The notes beneath the pieces were generated by a model. That model saw nothing but the letters and a program-made list of their open reading frames with translations. It was not told the origin of the DNA and searched no databases. A program made the translations under genes and the position numbers. Shown one piece after another: positions 22,808-34,935 of a stretch of 40,484 nucleotides of DNA. Source of the stretch: Protostelium mycophagum (Eukaryota > Evosea > Variosea > Protosteliida > Protosteliaceae); NCBI GenBank assembly GCA_002081555.1, contig MZNV01001959.1:1-40484 (forward strand), given 5' to 3'. Numbering within the stretch: position 1 is the first letter of the stretch; every line of letters begins with the position of its first letter.

Positions 22808-24263
22808 ATGCAGCCCACGTTCAACAAGAAGGAAGGAAACATCTCTGATGCGTTCACACAATTATCTGGAAAGAAGTTCCAACCTCTTGAGGAGAGATTC
22901 GCTGCTCTCAAACAACGATTGGTGCAAGGCCATGAACGGGAGGTGCAAGAATCCTGGAACAGACTCTTAAATGCACTCCAAGAAGAAACAAGCGTCATCT
23001 CTAAGATCGGATCTAGTGCCGTGCCGATCATCGACTTCAAGGACATCGATCAAGCACCATCTGATTTCTCGAAAGAGTTGAAGAAGAGAGGGGTCGTCTT
23101 GGTACGAAATGTCGTTCCAGAAGAGGAGGCTCTGGCTTTCAAGTCCTCCATCAAAGATTACATTGCCAAGAATCCCCAGACCAAGGCTTTCCCAGCGGAT
23201 AACCCACAAGTCTTTGAGATTTACTGGTCTGCTTCTCAACTGAAGGCCAGATCCCATCCCAACCTCATAAAGACACAACGTTTTCTCATGCAGTACTGGC
23301 ATTCGAACGATCCCCAAGCGATGCTGTCGACACAACACCCGACCGATTACGCGGACCGGTTGAGGATCAGATTGCCCGGAGACAACACTTTCAGACTGGG
23401 TCCACACATTGATGGAGGAAGTGTGGAGCGCTGGGAAGAAGAAGGATATGGTGTGGGAAACGTCTACGAGAAGATCTTCAAGGGCGAATGGGAATCCTAC
23501 GACTCTTGGGAATCCAGGTATAATCCCTGATATTTTTCAAGGATGTAGTGTTCATTATTTTTGTAGTTGTAGAGTGGATATCAAGAGCGACTTGTACAAT
23601 GGACAAGGAGCGTGCAGCATGTTCAGAATGTTGGCCATGAGCAACACCAAACCTTTCGAAGGAACCCTCTTAGTTTACCCCCTCTTATTGCACACCATCT
23701 CTTATGTATTATTGCGTCCCTTCTTTAAACCTATCCGCACCGATATTCAAGGGCCAGAATATTTGAGCCCCAGCAACTGGCGCATGGACACCACCCAGGA
23801 TTCTTGGTTACAGGGCGCCAACCCCGGCAAAGGTCAAGAGCTGACAGAAGAACTGCACTCCCATCTACAACTGGACACTTCCATGGTTCACATGCCCGAA
23901 GTCCGACCCGGAGATTACGTCGCATGGCATTGCGACCTCATCCATGCCGTAGACCAAACCCACGCAGGAACAGCCGACTCCTCTGTCCTCTATATCCCTG
24001 TATGCCCCCTCACCTTGCAGAATACCGAGTACTTGGCCAAACAGTCCCAGGCATTCAAACAAGGCTGGCCTGGTCCTGATTTCCCAGGAGGAGAGGGAGA
24101 AGCACACCACAAGGACAGAGTCTCCTGGGAGGAGGCCAAGGCGATCAAGAGTCAAGAGGGTAGAAGGGCTTTTGGTATGGAGCCGTGGGACACTCAGGTG
24201 GAAGGACTGACAGAGGCCCAAAGGAAGATGTTGGAGAAGGCAAATGAGGTTCTGGGATTTTAG
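22808..24263 (+). CDS. DUF1479 (YbiU-like) oxygenase-fold protein
   Basis: Two exons (22808-23517 and 23567-24263) give about 468 residues, slightly longer than bacterial YbiU. Conserved parts: RFAALKQRLVQGHE, VPIIDFKDID, KKRGVVLVRNVVPEEEALAF, PQVFEIYWSASQLKAR, LSTQHPTDYADRLRIRLPGD, FRLGPHIDGGSVERWEEEGY, RPGDYVAWHCDLIHAVD and SSVLYIPVCPL. The HID and later H-x10-20 positions fit the His-x-Asp...His iron triad of Fe(II)/2-oxoglutarate oxygenases, which the family resembles. The substrate is unknown. The frame is open upstream of the ATG at 22808, and an added upstream exon is possible. With one intron in 1.45 kb it is far less interrupted than its neighbours, which could mean a recent arrival from bacteria or fungi; this is inference. 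It ends 59 bases from the stop of convergent TTLL12. Confidence 0.92.
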
Positions 24264-24322
24264 AAACAAAGTTATAATGAACTGCTGGATATAAATACGA
24301 TTTTAGTTTGGAATGTTTATGA

Positions 24323-27300
24323 TTAGATCTTGGTGACAGAGGACCATGCTGTGGGTGCTCCATCATTCTCGTTTAAGAATAACACTGAGAAGACATTGTT
24401 GTAGAACTACATCTCTCAGTACAATACCACAAGAATAATGATATCTCACTTGTGGGTCATAAGAACAGGCTCTCTTTGTGTCTGCGTTGAAATTCACCTC
24501 TGCACACAATATTAATCTCAACTCTTTTACGAGATATCACATGTGACATCTCACCTAATATCTGCGGGGTGCAGTTCTCATCGAGCATGATGTCTATACC
24601 GTACATGCCTCTAGACTGTTTGCTGTTTCCGAGTCCGTAAGGAGGTGAAGAGATGCTGGCGCTCTCGAACAATTGTCTGATAGATTTGTTTATGTCTTCT
24701 TGCACGGGATTCCACTTGAATCCTGTTGTAGATGAGAGGTGTGGGTGATGACGTCATGAGATATCACAAGGATGGAAAGGTAGACTTAATCACCTGCGTG
24801 TTCGGCCTCCATATTTTTAATGAAATCAGTGTACAGAAGCTGCTCCAACTTGTGGGACGTGTAGTTCATCACCTGTCAATTACGTCACCATGACATCTCA
24901 TTACATAACGTAATGATGTCATACCGTGAAGTGCTTCTGGTATTCCTCGAAATCGTCCAATTCAAATTTCAAATTCGCGAGACGAATCCAAAACATGTTG
25001 TAGACGTATAGTTCTAACGGCTCTACTGATTTCAACAGAACGATATATCTCAAATCAAATTTTCTGTCAGAGTACAAAAGTGGTTTTTCTATGTCTACAT
25101 TTGTGTCAGTGCCGATAGGGGTGTTGTCGACATGTGAATGTCGACATATGAAGTCTCTGTGAAATTTCCTCACATTTCGTGATGATCCTGGGACCAGTCT
25201 CAGAGTTTCGGATCAATGCGGATAAATTGCCGGAGATAATCATATCCTGTGATCTGGCGGAGTTCCACGGTTTCACCATCCATAAGTTGGGAAGGTCTTC
25301 CTCCTCCCTTCTCTGGTATTCACCTGTCATCATCAGAAAACTCACCGAGATTTCGACGAGATTTCACGCAATACAACAGTTTTGCTGTGACAACAGGGGG
25401 ATTTTTGAGTGAAGTTTGAATGTAATTACCGATAAACTCGGCGAGATGAGTTTCCATATTGAATGTCAAGGGAAGCCATTTGACCAATCCTAACGCATTG
25501 TAGACGGTGGCGGGGAGCTGAAATCTCTAAGAAATTACTTTTTCTCTGAATAAGAGATATCACGAAAATTCGGTGGAATTTCAAAGGAATTACCATATGT
25601 TTGAAGACGATGCAACTCTCTCCAACAAATTGATTGACGATTTGGTGTGATGACATCATAGCGTATGTCTTGAATTCATCTGCCAACCACAATATGTCAG
25701 CTTCCTGGGGGTTCTCTACCATCACGAAATTTCCGGGAAGTTTCAAATTCTCCGGAATACCGATCACATCGGTGAACACCTGATCGTACTCAGAATTTTC
25801 TGTGAAAAGTTTGAAGTTTCATAAGAGTAAAACTTCTGGTCACGAAATTGTGCCGAAATTTTGGCGAAATTTCTACCTTGTAATAATTACGAGTGGTGTG
25901 ATAAGAATAGGTGGGGGGTGTGACGTCACGCTGTGGGTAATCCTCGAACTTTTCGCGGAAAAGTTTGATGGAGGAGGAGAAAAGATCGGAGTCTTGGTCA
26001 AACCAGGCTTGTAGATGAGACTTTCTTTCAAGATCATTTTGTGTGGCTAATCATTTTAATATTTATTACAATCAATTACTTATAAAATATAAATTTATCT
26101 TTACTTATACACATAAAAATAAAATGTCGGACTGGAGTCATCGAAGATTTGGAGTCACAACCACAAAATAAATCCAAAAACCATTTTGAAATCAAAAACT
26201 CACGCTTTGGGTAGAAGTTTCTGGTGACGATTTCACCAGACTTCACGTCACGGATGGGCCACATCAACGTGATGGAGAATTTCTTATCAACCCAATAAAA
26301 TGGAAGACCTACATAAATAAATATTAAAATGATTAAAAGGAAATCGTCACATTTGTAGTTTGGCTCCTCGCTATGTACCACAGCAGATCCCACCTGTTCA
26401 TTTCAATTACGAATATCCCCGAAATTTCTGAGAATAGTCCCCGAAATTTCTACGAAAAGTCACCTCGTCCATGAGGTACCAGATCTGTTCTCCTGACATG
26501 TTATATGTCATATTATATTTCCACATCTCGGCCCAGATAATATCTCCTTTGATTCTTTCTAGCTCAATATCGTCCTGAACAATTTTTATTTCAAGAATAT
26601 TATTATATTACATTTGTTGTACTTGGAAAATTTCAGATTTTTTAGAATTACGGTTAGAAAGATGGAATAAATTTCCGGCAACAAGTTGTCAGATTTTTTT
26701 AAAATAATAGAAGGTACGAACCTGCCCCTCTTCGCGCTCGATGTCTACAGATATGTTCATCATGTTGGAGAATCTCTCCACCAACTGTGGGTTCTTATGC
26801 AGTATCCCCCTCGCCTCGGGGTAAGTTGTCTCCCATGAATGATCTATTAATAGAACACTCTGGGGATCTACAAATGTCATCAGTCTTCGAAATTTAAATC
26901 TGACATGTCATTCAGTATTACAAAGATCGAGTGAATTTTGGTGAATCTCTTTGATCTATTTTTAGAACACCAGAAAATCAATGTTGGAAAAATACCCGTA
27001 GCGGATACATCTTGTTTAAGAGATAGATTGAATCTTCCCAAGTCATCATCGTATCCCATATCCACAAAGTTTCCGGCATCAAATACGGAGTTGTTCAACT
27101 TGTCAAAGACGGTCTACAACTCATCAGAATTCATTACAAGGAATATATTTCGTGTGGAAATTACCCTCCAAAAGACTTTTGGAACACCCATAATTTCAAG
27201 CTGAGGCATGTGGACTTGTATAAATCGGTCAAATTTCTGCACGTCATCTGGTACCTTCCAATTCTCAGATCTGCAGACGAAAATATTGTGTTGTAGAACA

Positions 27301-27437
27301 GAAAATTCTTCGACTATTATGTATAATCAAGTGAAATTTCACAGATTACGTACGGGTATGCCCATGGCGAGATAATCGGCACCAATTATGGGTGTGCTAA
27401 ATTTTCCTTCCGCTGTGGCTTTCTCGATAAGCTCCAT
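24323..27437 (-). CDS. TTLL12: TTLL12-like tubulin tyrosine ligase-like protein
   Basis: The exons match TTLL12 along its length. N-terminal part: MPQLEIMGVPK and NNSVFDAGNFVDMGYDDD (compare ASGVPERYW, EVFDAGEVFGIM). The SET-like region has VLLIDHSWETTYPEARGIL, ERFSNMMNISVDIE, WKYNMTYNMSGEQIWYLMDE and LMWPIRDVKSGEIVTRNF. The TTL domain has ADILWLADEF, VNQFVGESCIVFKHM, LWMVKPWNSARSQDM, KFDLRYIVLLKSVEPLELYV, DDFEEYQKHFTVMNY, GMYGIDIMLDENCTPQILGE and VNFNADTKRACSYDP. Family knowledge: TTLL12 carries a SET-like plus TTL-like fold, appears to lack ordinary ligase activity, and affects tubulin modification, mitosis and innate RNA sensing in mammals. About 14 introns, many with GAAATTTC words near the donor. 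The start is uncertain: I give the ATG at 27437, but the frame is continuous with the gene upstream (see 27265-29624). Confidence 0.92.
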
Positions 27438-29624
27438 CACCCTACTCTCGCTAGGTTGAGGCAGGGAGGGATCTACAACTGCTCTCATCAATTTATAATT
27501 TAAAGTTTTATTTTGGCTCCAAATAATTCCAAAAATAGAATACCCGGAAGTGGTGCGCTCCAATTTCTTAATTCTGCGATTCTGTTGACCTCATTTCCAT
27601 CTACAACGCCATACATTGACCTTTTCTCTTCAACACTTGTACAATCTAGACATCACCCGACTGGGCCATATGATATCATATCGAGACGTCATACTCACTT
27701 GAAGAACTCACGGCCGTCCTTCTGGGGGAACGACTTTATATCAGAAGATATTTTTGCCAACATGGAAGAAAGTTCTTCTGGTGTGGAAAATAAACTTAGA
27801 TTATCCAAATACTCCTGACTATGCGTAGATAAATCCTACAAATTTTTTAGAAAAAAAATCTCGTATTTGAGTCGATTTTCTCTGAAAATGGAGATATTGC
27901 AGAAAATTCGGTGAATTTTCGTGAGTTTTCTGTGAAATTTCGTACCTGCTCTACATGGTGGTAAGCTAATCTGGGTTTGCTTCCAAAGTAGAGTGATTCG
28001 AAGGATACAGATGAGTCGAGATCTGTCACAATCTGTCGCACGTCAGTTGTAAAATCTAAATATACATTTTTCAAGAGTATTATCAAGCTGTCACGACGAT
28101 ATAAAGAGTCCAGTTTGTCACAAAACTTTGAGCCTTTAACGGCAAAAAATATCAGGTACTCACTACGTCGAACTCGGAGAGTAATGGCAATATGTTATGT
28201 TGGGATTCATCGATGACTAAGAAATTTTCTTGAATTTTCTTGAAATTTTCTCTCTCAGTTTGCGAAATACCAGAGAGGGGATGGTTGTTCAAATAACAAA
28301 AGGAGTGAAATTTGACCTGTCAAAGATGTCATTTTTTGTGACCATCTACAACTCACCATGAAGAGAAGATTTCCGAGATTTTTCTGGGCGGTGATGAAGG
28401 TGTCGATTATGCCCGAAGAAAATAAAATGCTAAACATGCCAACAGAAGGTGCTAAGAGGACGGATATGTTACGTTTTGAAGAAGCTTTTTGGCTTGTCAC
28501 AAGACGTCTGACATCTGCACCCGTCAGATCGTATTCAGGTTTGGACTTGATAACTTTACAAACCAAAAGTTTCTTATATGATAAAATCGAATAAAAAATG
28601 TTCGAAATATGGAGTTGTAGAATGCACATACCGTCCTTGGAATAGGGCAGAATGTTCTTGTAAAATCTTGTGAAATATACAGGAATATTATGCTCTCTAA
28701 TACCGCAAGACTATCGTAATCAGAAATTGAAAACGAACGTCAACAAAGATATCTCCAAATGTACAGAGACAAAATTCATGATGTCGTACCTGGCAACCGA
28801 AGAGACAATGACCCACAGAAAAGATGTCAATGATGACATCAGGAAACTCTGATTTCAATATCTCTGCATCATATCAATATTTTTATCAAGATAGTGGATG
28901 CACTTTTATTAAAATGGTAAAGACTCACCAAAAAAAGACTTTTGAGAATTTCCAAAAGAATAATTAATGGAGGAGGTCAATAGAACAACAACTCTCCTCT
29001 TATTCTTTCTCTCTTCTTCTAAGCATTGAAGGAGATTGTTCAAGTTAAAAGAAGCAACCGCTTCAATTTTCCTGTGGGTTGTCAATGATGTCCCATCATT
29101 GCAACAGAAGAAAAATTGTCCAAGAAAAGTGTGATCTAACAAGTACATACTTCCAGTAAGGATTCGAATAGAACTTGACCAAAGTAGGCTCGGCCGTATT
29201 CCAATCATACAAAAACTGTATTCACTTCAGATCATTCACAATGGACGGAAAACCCACCAGTTTGGAGGCATATGTTGTTAAGAAAGCAGCAGTGTGCTCT
29301 ACCTGTACATTGTCAGTGATTGAATTTGTTATTAGGAATACGCGACCTGCCCGAGATTACTGTGAAGTGGCACATATATGACGAGATCGTCCTCTAAGCA
29401 TAATTTCTTCAGTCCTTCTAAAGCCTCCGACATTGTCAAAATGATCTTCTTCCTGATTATTTCGTCTTTACGTAAAAACTCCTGTTGTAGACCACAATTG
29501 AAATAATTCTTTATGTCTATTATTTATTATTATGGCAAATTGAATGTTGATAAAAAATACCCACCACCAAGGGATGAATGATTTCAAGATGCAGCTCATT
29601 TCCACTATTTAAAAAATGCCACAT
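27265..29624 (-). CDS. Unrecognised multi-exon gene directly upstream of, and possibly fused to, TTLL12
   Basis: I do not recognise the product. An ATG at 29624 gives MWHFLNSGNELHLEIIHPLV, joined in phase to EFLRKDEIIRKKIILTMSEA, LCLEDDLVIYVPLHSNLGQ, VEHTAAFLTTYASKL, FLYDWNTAEPTLVKFYSNPY and KIEAVASFNLNNLLQCLEEE. Then come RRVVVLLTSSINYSF, EFPDVIIDIFSVGHCLFG, YDLTGADVRRLVTSQKASS, GIIDTFITAQKNLGNLLF, FLVIDESQHNILPLLSEFDV, VSFESLYFGSKPRLAYHHVE, EELSSMLAKISSDIKSF, RSMYGVVDGNEVNRIAELRN and MELIEKATAEGKFSTPI. The alternating hydrophobic strands (VVVLLTSS, FLVIDES) suggest an alpha/beta fold. About 12 introns. The last exon ends at a GTACGT donor near 27353. Splicing to CTGCAG at 27271 would bring an immediate TGA (27265-27267), used here as the end. 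Splicing 8 bases farther on, at CTGAG, would run straight into TTLL12. Confidence 0.6.
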
Positions 29625-29728
29625 AGGTTTCTTGTGATTCTTCGAGGTGACAGTTGTTGCCAGGATACCACACCCCGGATCCATCCCAAAACTTCGATCG
29701 CACGAACACGCGCAGACACAATACGAAA
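29625..29728. promoter_or_regulatory. Shared short promoter, unrecognised/TTLL12-side gene and LRR gene
   Basis: Two divergent ATGs are 104 bases apart, so this stretch must hold both promoters and both 5' UTRs. It contains GTTGCCAGGATACCACACC, the short inverted repeat TTCGATCGCACGAACACGCG and the word CACAATACGAAA just before the LRR start. No TATA-like box is evident. Confidence 0.5.
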
Positions 29729-32039
29729 ATGGAGCAGGACAAAGAGAAGAGAGAAGCAGGAGAACACGAAAGAACAAGCGATGGCCTGCCTAAGAAGCCG
29801 AAAATGGAAGAGAGACGGCCTGAGTCGATCACAGAGGCCATAGCAAAGCAAGAGAAGGTAAAAGATGTTGATAACTGGTTCTGATTTCTCTCCAGCAATC
29901 TCCAGAGGCGAAAGAACAGAAGCAGGTCATTTTAGACAAAAAACAACAGCAGAGGGAAGGTCTATTTGAATCGTTTAAGAATGGACAGGAGCACATTGAA
30001 CTGGCATGGAGCAACATTTCAGACGATGATGGGGTGTATCTGTCGAAAATGATAAATGACTATCAGCCGAATGTCTTAAAGACACTGGACCTGACTGGGA
30101 ATTACATCGATTTTGAGGGAGCCAATCAACTCTTTAAGGTGGTAGCTTGAACATTATCTGCAAGCCGATCGAACAACAAAGCAAATGCTGAGATTACTTT
30201 TATTGCGGCTCTGCCGCAAAACGTGATGATGACCATGGTGTTATACAATGAATCTCAAGACATGCGCACAGAGGCCACACCGGCGTTCCCGGCAAGATAA
30301 AGCGAGAGACGTACTTATTTCTACTCAGGCACTAAAAAAGCAACAAAACTTGACGGTTGTGAAAGTGTCTTGGAACAGATTACAATTTATGGCCACAGAG
30401 AGCCTCTCTGACCTATTAGAGTGAGTTTTGTCCTTTGAATTTTCCCGCAGACTTGAATTTTTGTGGCATTGACCGTCCATTTATTTTGGCAAGGAACCGA
30501 AATCTTTACTGTGATTTGTAATAAATTCAATGGCGCTCACCGTGAGGCTTGTGGTGCCTGATTCATTACGATTTATCTTTCTTCGTAATGCATGTGTACT
30601 TGAGATGGAATGTTGATGATCCACAGCTCTAATCACCCGCTGGCTCATCTTGCCATCAACGGAAACAATCTCTCGAACCGCGGCGTCTCGCTCATCGCGA
30701 AAGGATTGGAGAGAAACACAAACTTGACCTTCTTAGACATTGCAAATAATTGGATCGGGAACAGTGGGTTGAAAGACCTGTCTGATGCCTTGAAAAAAAA
30801 CAAGACATTGAAGTCCTTGAACTTATCCCATAATAAGATCGCTGTCAAGGGTATCTTTTTAATTCGAAAAATCAATTTTCACACTTGATTTTTTATCTAC
30901 TTTTCGGGGAGATTTCACTGAATTTTCTAGGGGTGGAATATCTTGATGAGGCCATCGCGATGAACACCGGCCTCACCTCTTTAGACTTGTCCTATAATAA
31001 CCTAGTGGACGGAGGAATAAAAAAACTGGCTGATGCGCTGGTTGTCAACAACGTCTTGACGAGTCTTTCACTTGGAAACAACTGGATCGGTGATGCAGAG
31101 GTGAGTTTATTTTCAAATTTTGAATCTCTCGTTTGGCGCCAAAATAGTTTTTTCATAAACTCTAATGACATTTGAACGCTCTTATTCAGAAAAAATATTT
31201 TTATCCTGGCATTGAATCTATTTTAATATTGATAGGGGATATGCCTCGGAACGGCACTAAAACTGAACAAAACCCTGAGAGTTTTAGATGTTGGTAACAA
31301 CAATATGCAGGTATTATTCATTACTTCACTATCTATTGCGCGCAACTATGTCGTGGCATATTAGGTCTTAACGCGGATTATACTGAATACTATACGATGT
31401 ACGGCTTTGCCGTCAAGGCAATTTGTTTGGAATTTTTCTGGTTTTTGATACAGCTTTACGAAAAATAAAAATAGAAAGATACCACAACTCAATGTAATTC
31501 ACAGGTAGACGGAATGGCAGGCCTTTTCTCTGGTGTAAAAGAGAGCACGTACGTAACCTGAAATTTCACTGAAAATATATATTGACATGTCATCAGCTCT
31601 CTGACGTGGCTTGACGTCAGTCGTTCGCATATTTCAGACAGTGATATCGACAGCATCGCCTCTTGCTTAAAATCGAACCGCAATTTGACTTATTTGAGTT
31701 TGCGCGGGAACGCGCTGGGAGAGGGTGCTGTACATACCTTGTCTCAGGTCATGAGGTGAGATATCTTGGTCTTCATGCTCGGAAAATGATGACATATACA
31801 GGGACAATGATGTGCTGAAAGAGCTTGTCTTGAGTGACAACCCCATAGGGCCCAGGGGAATACAAGAATTATCCAACTTGTGTAAAGAAAAAGGCGACAA
31901 GTTAAATATTAACCTCATCAGCCACAGGGACAAGCGGAAGAGGTCAGTTCTTATCATTTTAATGAAACAATCCGTCCACACCTGATTCTTTCTTCTCATT
32001 GATTGGCGTAGATCTTTGGAGGACGTCAATACACTTTGA
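29729..32039 (+). CDS. Ribonuclease-inhibitor-type leucine-rich repeat protein
   Basis: An ATG at 29729 opens a Lys/Glu-rich, disordered N terminus (MEQDKEKREAGEHERTSDG). It is followed by KKQQQREGLFESFKNGQE and about nine LRRs of the 28-residue RI type: LKTLDLTGNYIDFEGANQLF, LTVVKVSWNRLQF, LAHLAINGNNLSNRGVSLIA, LTFLDIANNWIGNSGLKDLS, LKSLNLSHNKIAVKG, LTSLDLSYNNLVDGGIKKLA, LTSLSLGNNWIGDAE, LRVLDVGNNNMQ, LTWLDVSRSHISDSDID, LTYLSLRGNALGEGA and LKELVLSDNPIGPRG. The C terminus is basic (SHRDKRKRS). This is a binding scaffold of the RanGAP/NLRC-like class; no effector domain is attached, and the partner cannot be told. The gene has about ten exons. Two introns, near 30.17 and 30.42 kb, are about 200 bases and unusually long for this window. 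Confidence 0.92.
30203..30219. repeat. Short perfect hairpin in LRR intron
   Basis: TTGCGGC-TCT-GCCGCAA is a perfect 7-base stem with a 3-base loop, inside the second or third intron of the LRR gene. A similar hairpin, ACGGC-TTT-GCCGT, lies at 31401-31413 in a later intron of the same gene. An imperfect relative, CTACGGC-AGA-GCCATAG, is in a RuvB-like 2 intron near 16.17 kb. They may be remnants of a dispersed element, or chance. Confidence 0.45.
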
Positions 32040-32235
32040 GCACGTGATGATTTCGAGTAAAAACATCTCACAAATAAATTATGCGAGAGATTCGTCTATT
32101 ATCTGTCTGGTGATAGAACGCCACAGCCAGTTTTTTGAAAGGGCAAGTTGAAAAAACAATAAAATAAAATTTGGCTTTCGCTTTTTCCGAAAAAAGTTAC
32201 CACATCACATCAGATCACATCACCCACATACAAGC

Positions 32236-34935
32236 ATGTCCACTGCGGACTACCTACAAAAATACCTGAAAAAGCCATCAGGTGGCGTTCAGGAGGACAC
32301 AAAAAGAACAACAAAGAAGAAGAAGAAAGAGGGAGTTGTCGAGCCGACTCTGATCATCAAGGACGATTCTGCAGTTGCCGCGCCGATTCCAAGTCAAAAG
32401 AAAGCTAATGTGGCTGGTGTTGAAGAGGAAGGTGGGTCTACTCTGTTATCTACTGTATTAAATCATCTAACACAAAATTAGAGGAAGAGGATAAACCTCA
32501 GGTTGTTGAGGTCAGAAGTGCTTTACGTCCATTGATCGACCGGGTGTACGAAGGAGAGGGTAAAGAACCAACATCCTCCAAGAAGGAGCCAACATCACCC
32601 TCCAGAACCTCTATAAAGCGAGAGGATGATCTGTCGCCACCACGTCCTCGGCGTCAGACTGATCAAACCGATCTGTCTCCTCCCAGAAATCGAAAGAATG
32701 TAGAGCGTGATCTCTCACCTCCTCGAGCTCGAAGGAATGAAGCGAGAGACATCTCTCCTCCAAGAAATCGTCGTCATAATGACCGAGACCTTTCTCCACA
32801 ACGAAGAAGGGATAGCAGATCACCGCCGAGATACAGAAGAGACAACAGATCACCGAGCAGATCCCCTCCAAGACGCAGCAGGAGAGCTAGCAGGTCCCCA
32901 TCTAGGCACAGGAGAGAAGAGAGATCGCCAAGGCGGAGGAGCAGGAACAGTAGGTCACCACCAAAACAAAGAAGGGACAGCAGATCACCAAGACGAAGAT
33001 CACCACCAAGACAAAGAAGAGATGCAAGCTCACCAACTAGATCGCCACCAAGACGCAGCAGGAGAGACAGCAGATCACCACCAAAACAAAGGAGGGACAG
33101 TAGATCACCAGCGCGTGGCAGATCACCACAGCGTAGTCATGATTCGCGAAGGGCGGCATCACCAGAAAATAAGAAGGTGTCTCCAAAGAGATCCTCGCCG
33201 GTAAAGAGGAGAGCTTCACCACCAACACCGAAGATGCAGGCACCAACAGAAGAGGAAGCAAGGCCTCCAAAGAGGACACGAAATGACTCACCAGATGGGG
33301 ATGATGACATTATGTTGGTCTCTGAAAATACTACAGAGAAGAGAAATGTGGAGGATAGGTGATGATATTGATCATCATACGATCGATCATGGAGTATTTA
33401 TGTGTGGCAAAGCTACGATATTTGACAGCACCTTCTTAAAGCATCAACACGCAACAAACATCTGATTGACATTGTACAGTGATTCAGATTCATCCGATTC
33501 ATCTTCAGATGATGAGCCGAGGAGGGTCAGACATGACTCAGACGAGGAAGATGAGTCTACAATGCGACATGATTCTGACGACGAAGGTCAAGAAGTGAAG
33601 GTCTGTTTTGTTTTTGTTGTAGAAGTGAATATTTTATATGTATTTTTCTGGTGTGTTTTGTATGTTTTTCAATTTGTAGGAAAGCCGCAAACTCGCACAT
33701 ATATTATAAATAATATTATTGTAATACCCTTTTGAGACTAAACAAAATAAACAGCAAAGTTTCTCGACAAAAGACATAGATAAAAAGAAATGACAACCAT
33801 AACCATCACCACATTTTTTAACACATCGTAGCCACAACAGATACAGAATACAGAGACAGAAGCGCCCCAAGTCATAAAGCCGAGGAGTGGGCTCGTGAAA
33901 CCTGAACAAGTGATGGAGGAGCTTGCCGCAAAGCAGAAAAGGCAGAAGGAAATGTTTGCAAAGATGACGGATGAACAGAGAGGAAAGAATGCCGCGACAA
34001 TTGTCAGGTCAGAAATTTTTATTATTATTAATTTATTTTTTTATTTTTTTTAATTATTTTAAAATATCGAAAAGTTGGATCTTATTTTTTCTGAAGATAT
34101 TTTCGTCCGGAGACAAATTTCTGCTTTTAGAAAATATAATTTCCTGGTGAAGTTGGACAGAATAGAAGATTATTGTTATTGCTGATGTCTATTGAATAAG
34201 TATTAATGAGAACAGAGATAAATCTACCGGAGAGAAGATTGATTTAGAGGCTAAGAAAGCGGAGGAGGAGAGGCTGCTAAAGGAGAGAGAGGCCAGACTG
34301 GAGGTTATGAGATCATGGGGCAGAGGTATTTCATTTTTTTATAAATATTTTTGTTGTTATATGTTTTTGTAGAGAGAAGTTTCAGGTTCTTTTCTGTCTT
34401 GCGGGGATTTTCACTGAAATTTCGCAGGTCTCGCACAAGAAGAGGAAAGACAGGCACGTCTACAAGAGCGCTTGAACGCTGGTAGCGAAAGCTTTGCAAG
34501 AACAGCCGACGATGAGCAAATGAACAGAGATCTCGCTGGACAGACACACTGGGGTGACCCTGCACTCATGTTTATGGGCAAGGTCAGTATTCTTCCTGTC
34601 AAAAATACACAAAAATACAATATTTACAATTGTTTCACTGAAATTTCTAGGATAAAAAAAAAAAAAAGGAGAAGAAGAGCAAAAAAGACAAAAAAGATAA
34701 AAAAGATAAGAAAGACAAAAAAGCAAAGGGAGAATTGGGAAATCCAAAGATAAAGATTCCGAAAGAAAAACGATGGCGAGGTTACGCCCCTGGCAACCGT
34801 TTCGACATCCAGCCTGGCAACGCTTGGGATGGTGTGGACCGTAGCAACGGCTTTGAGCGTAACCTCTTGACAAAGAGTGGAGAGAAGATGGCCTTGACAG
34901 AGATTGCCTATAAGTGGTCTGTACAAGACATGTAA
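32236..34935 (+). CDS. BUD13: BUD13-like pre-mRNA splicing factor
   Basis: The protein starts [13 protein letters not shown], as BUD13 does, with a Lys-rich N terminus. A long Arg/Ser region of about 270 residues follows in exon 2, made of [13 protein letters not shown] and SPPRRSRR repeats, then an acidic Ser/Asp block ([12 protein letters not shown]). The conserved C-terminal domain runs across several exons: [77 protein letters not shown], a Lys-rich stretch, [20 protein letters not shown] and [14 protein letters not shown], ending AYKWSVQDM. The [19 protein letters not shown] and YKWSV-DM blocks identify the family. BUD13 with Snu17/RBMX2 and Pml1/SNIP1 forms the RES complex of the activated spliceosome, which aids splicing of short or weak introns. 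That fits this intron-rich genome. An identical 15-base word lies before this ATG and the PPR ATG. Confidence 0.95.
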
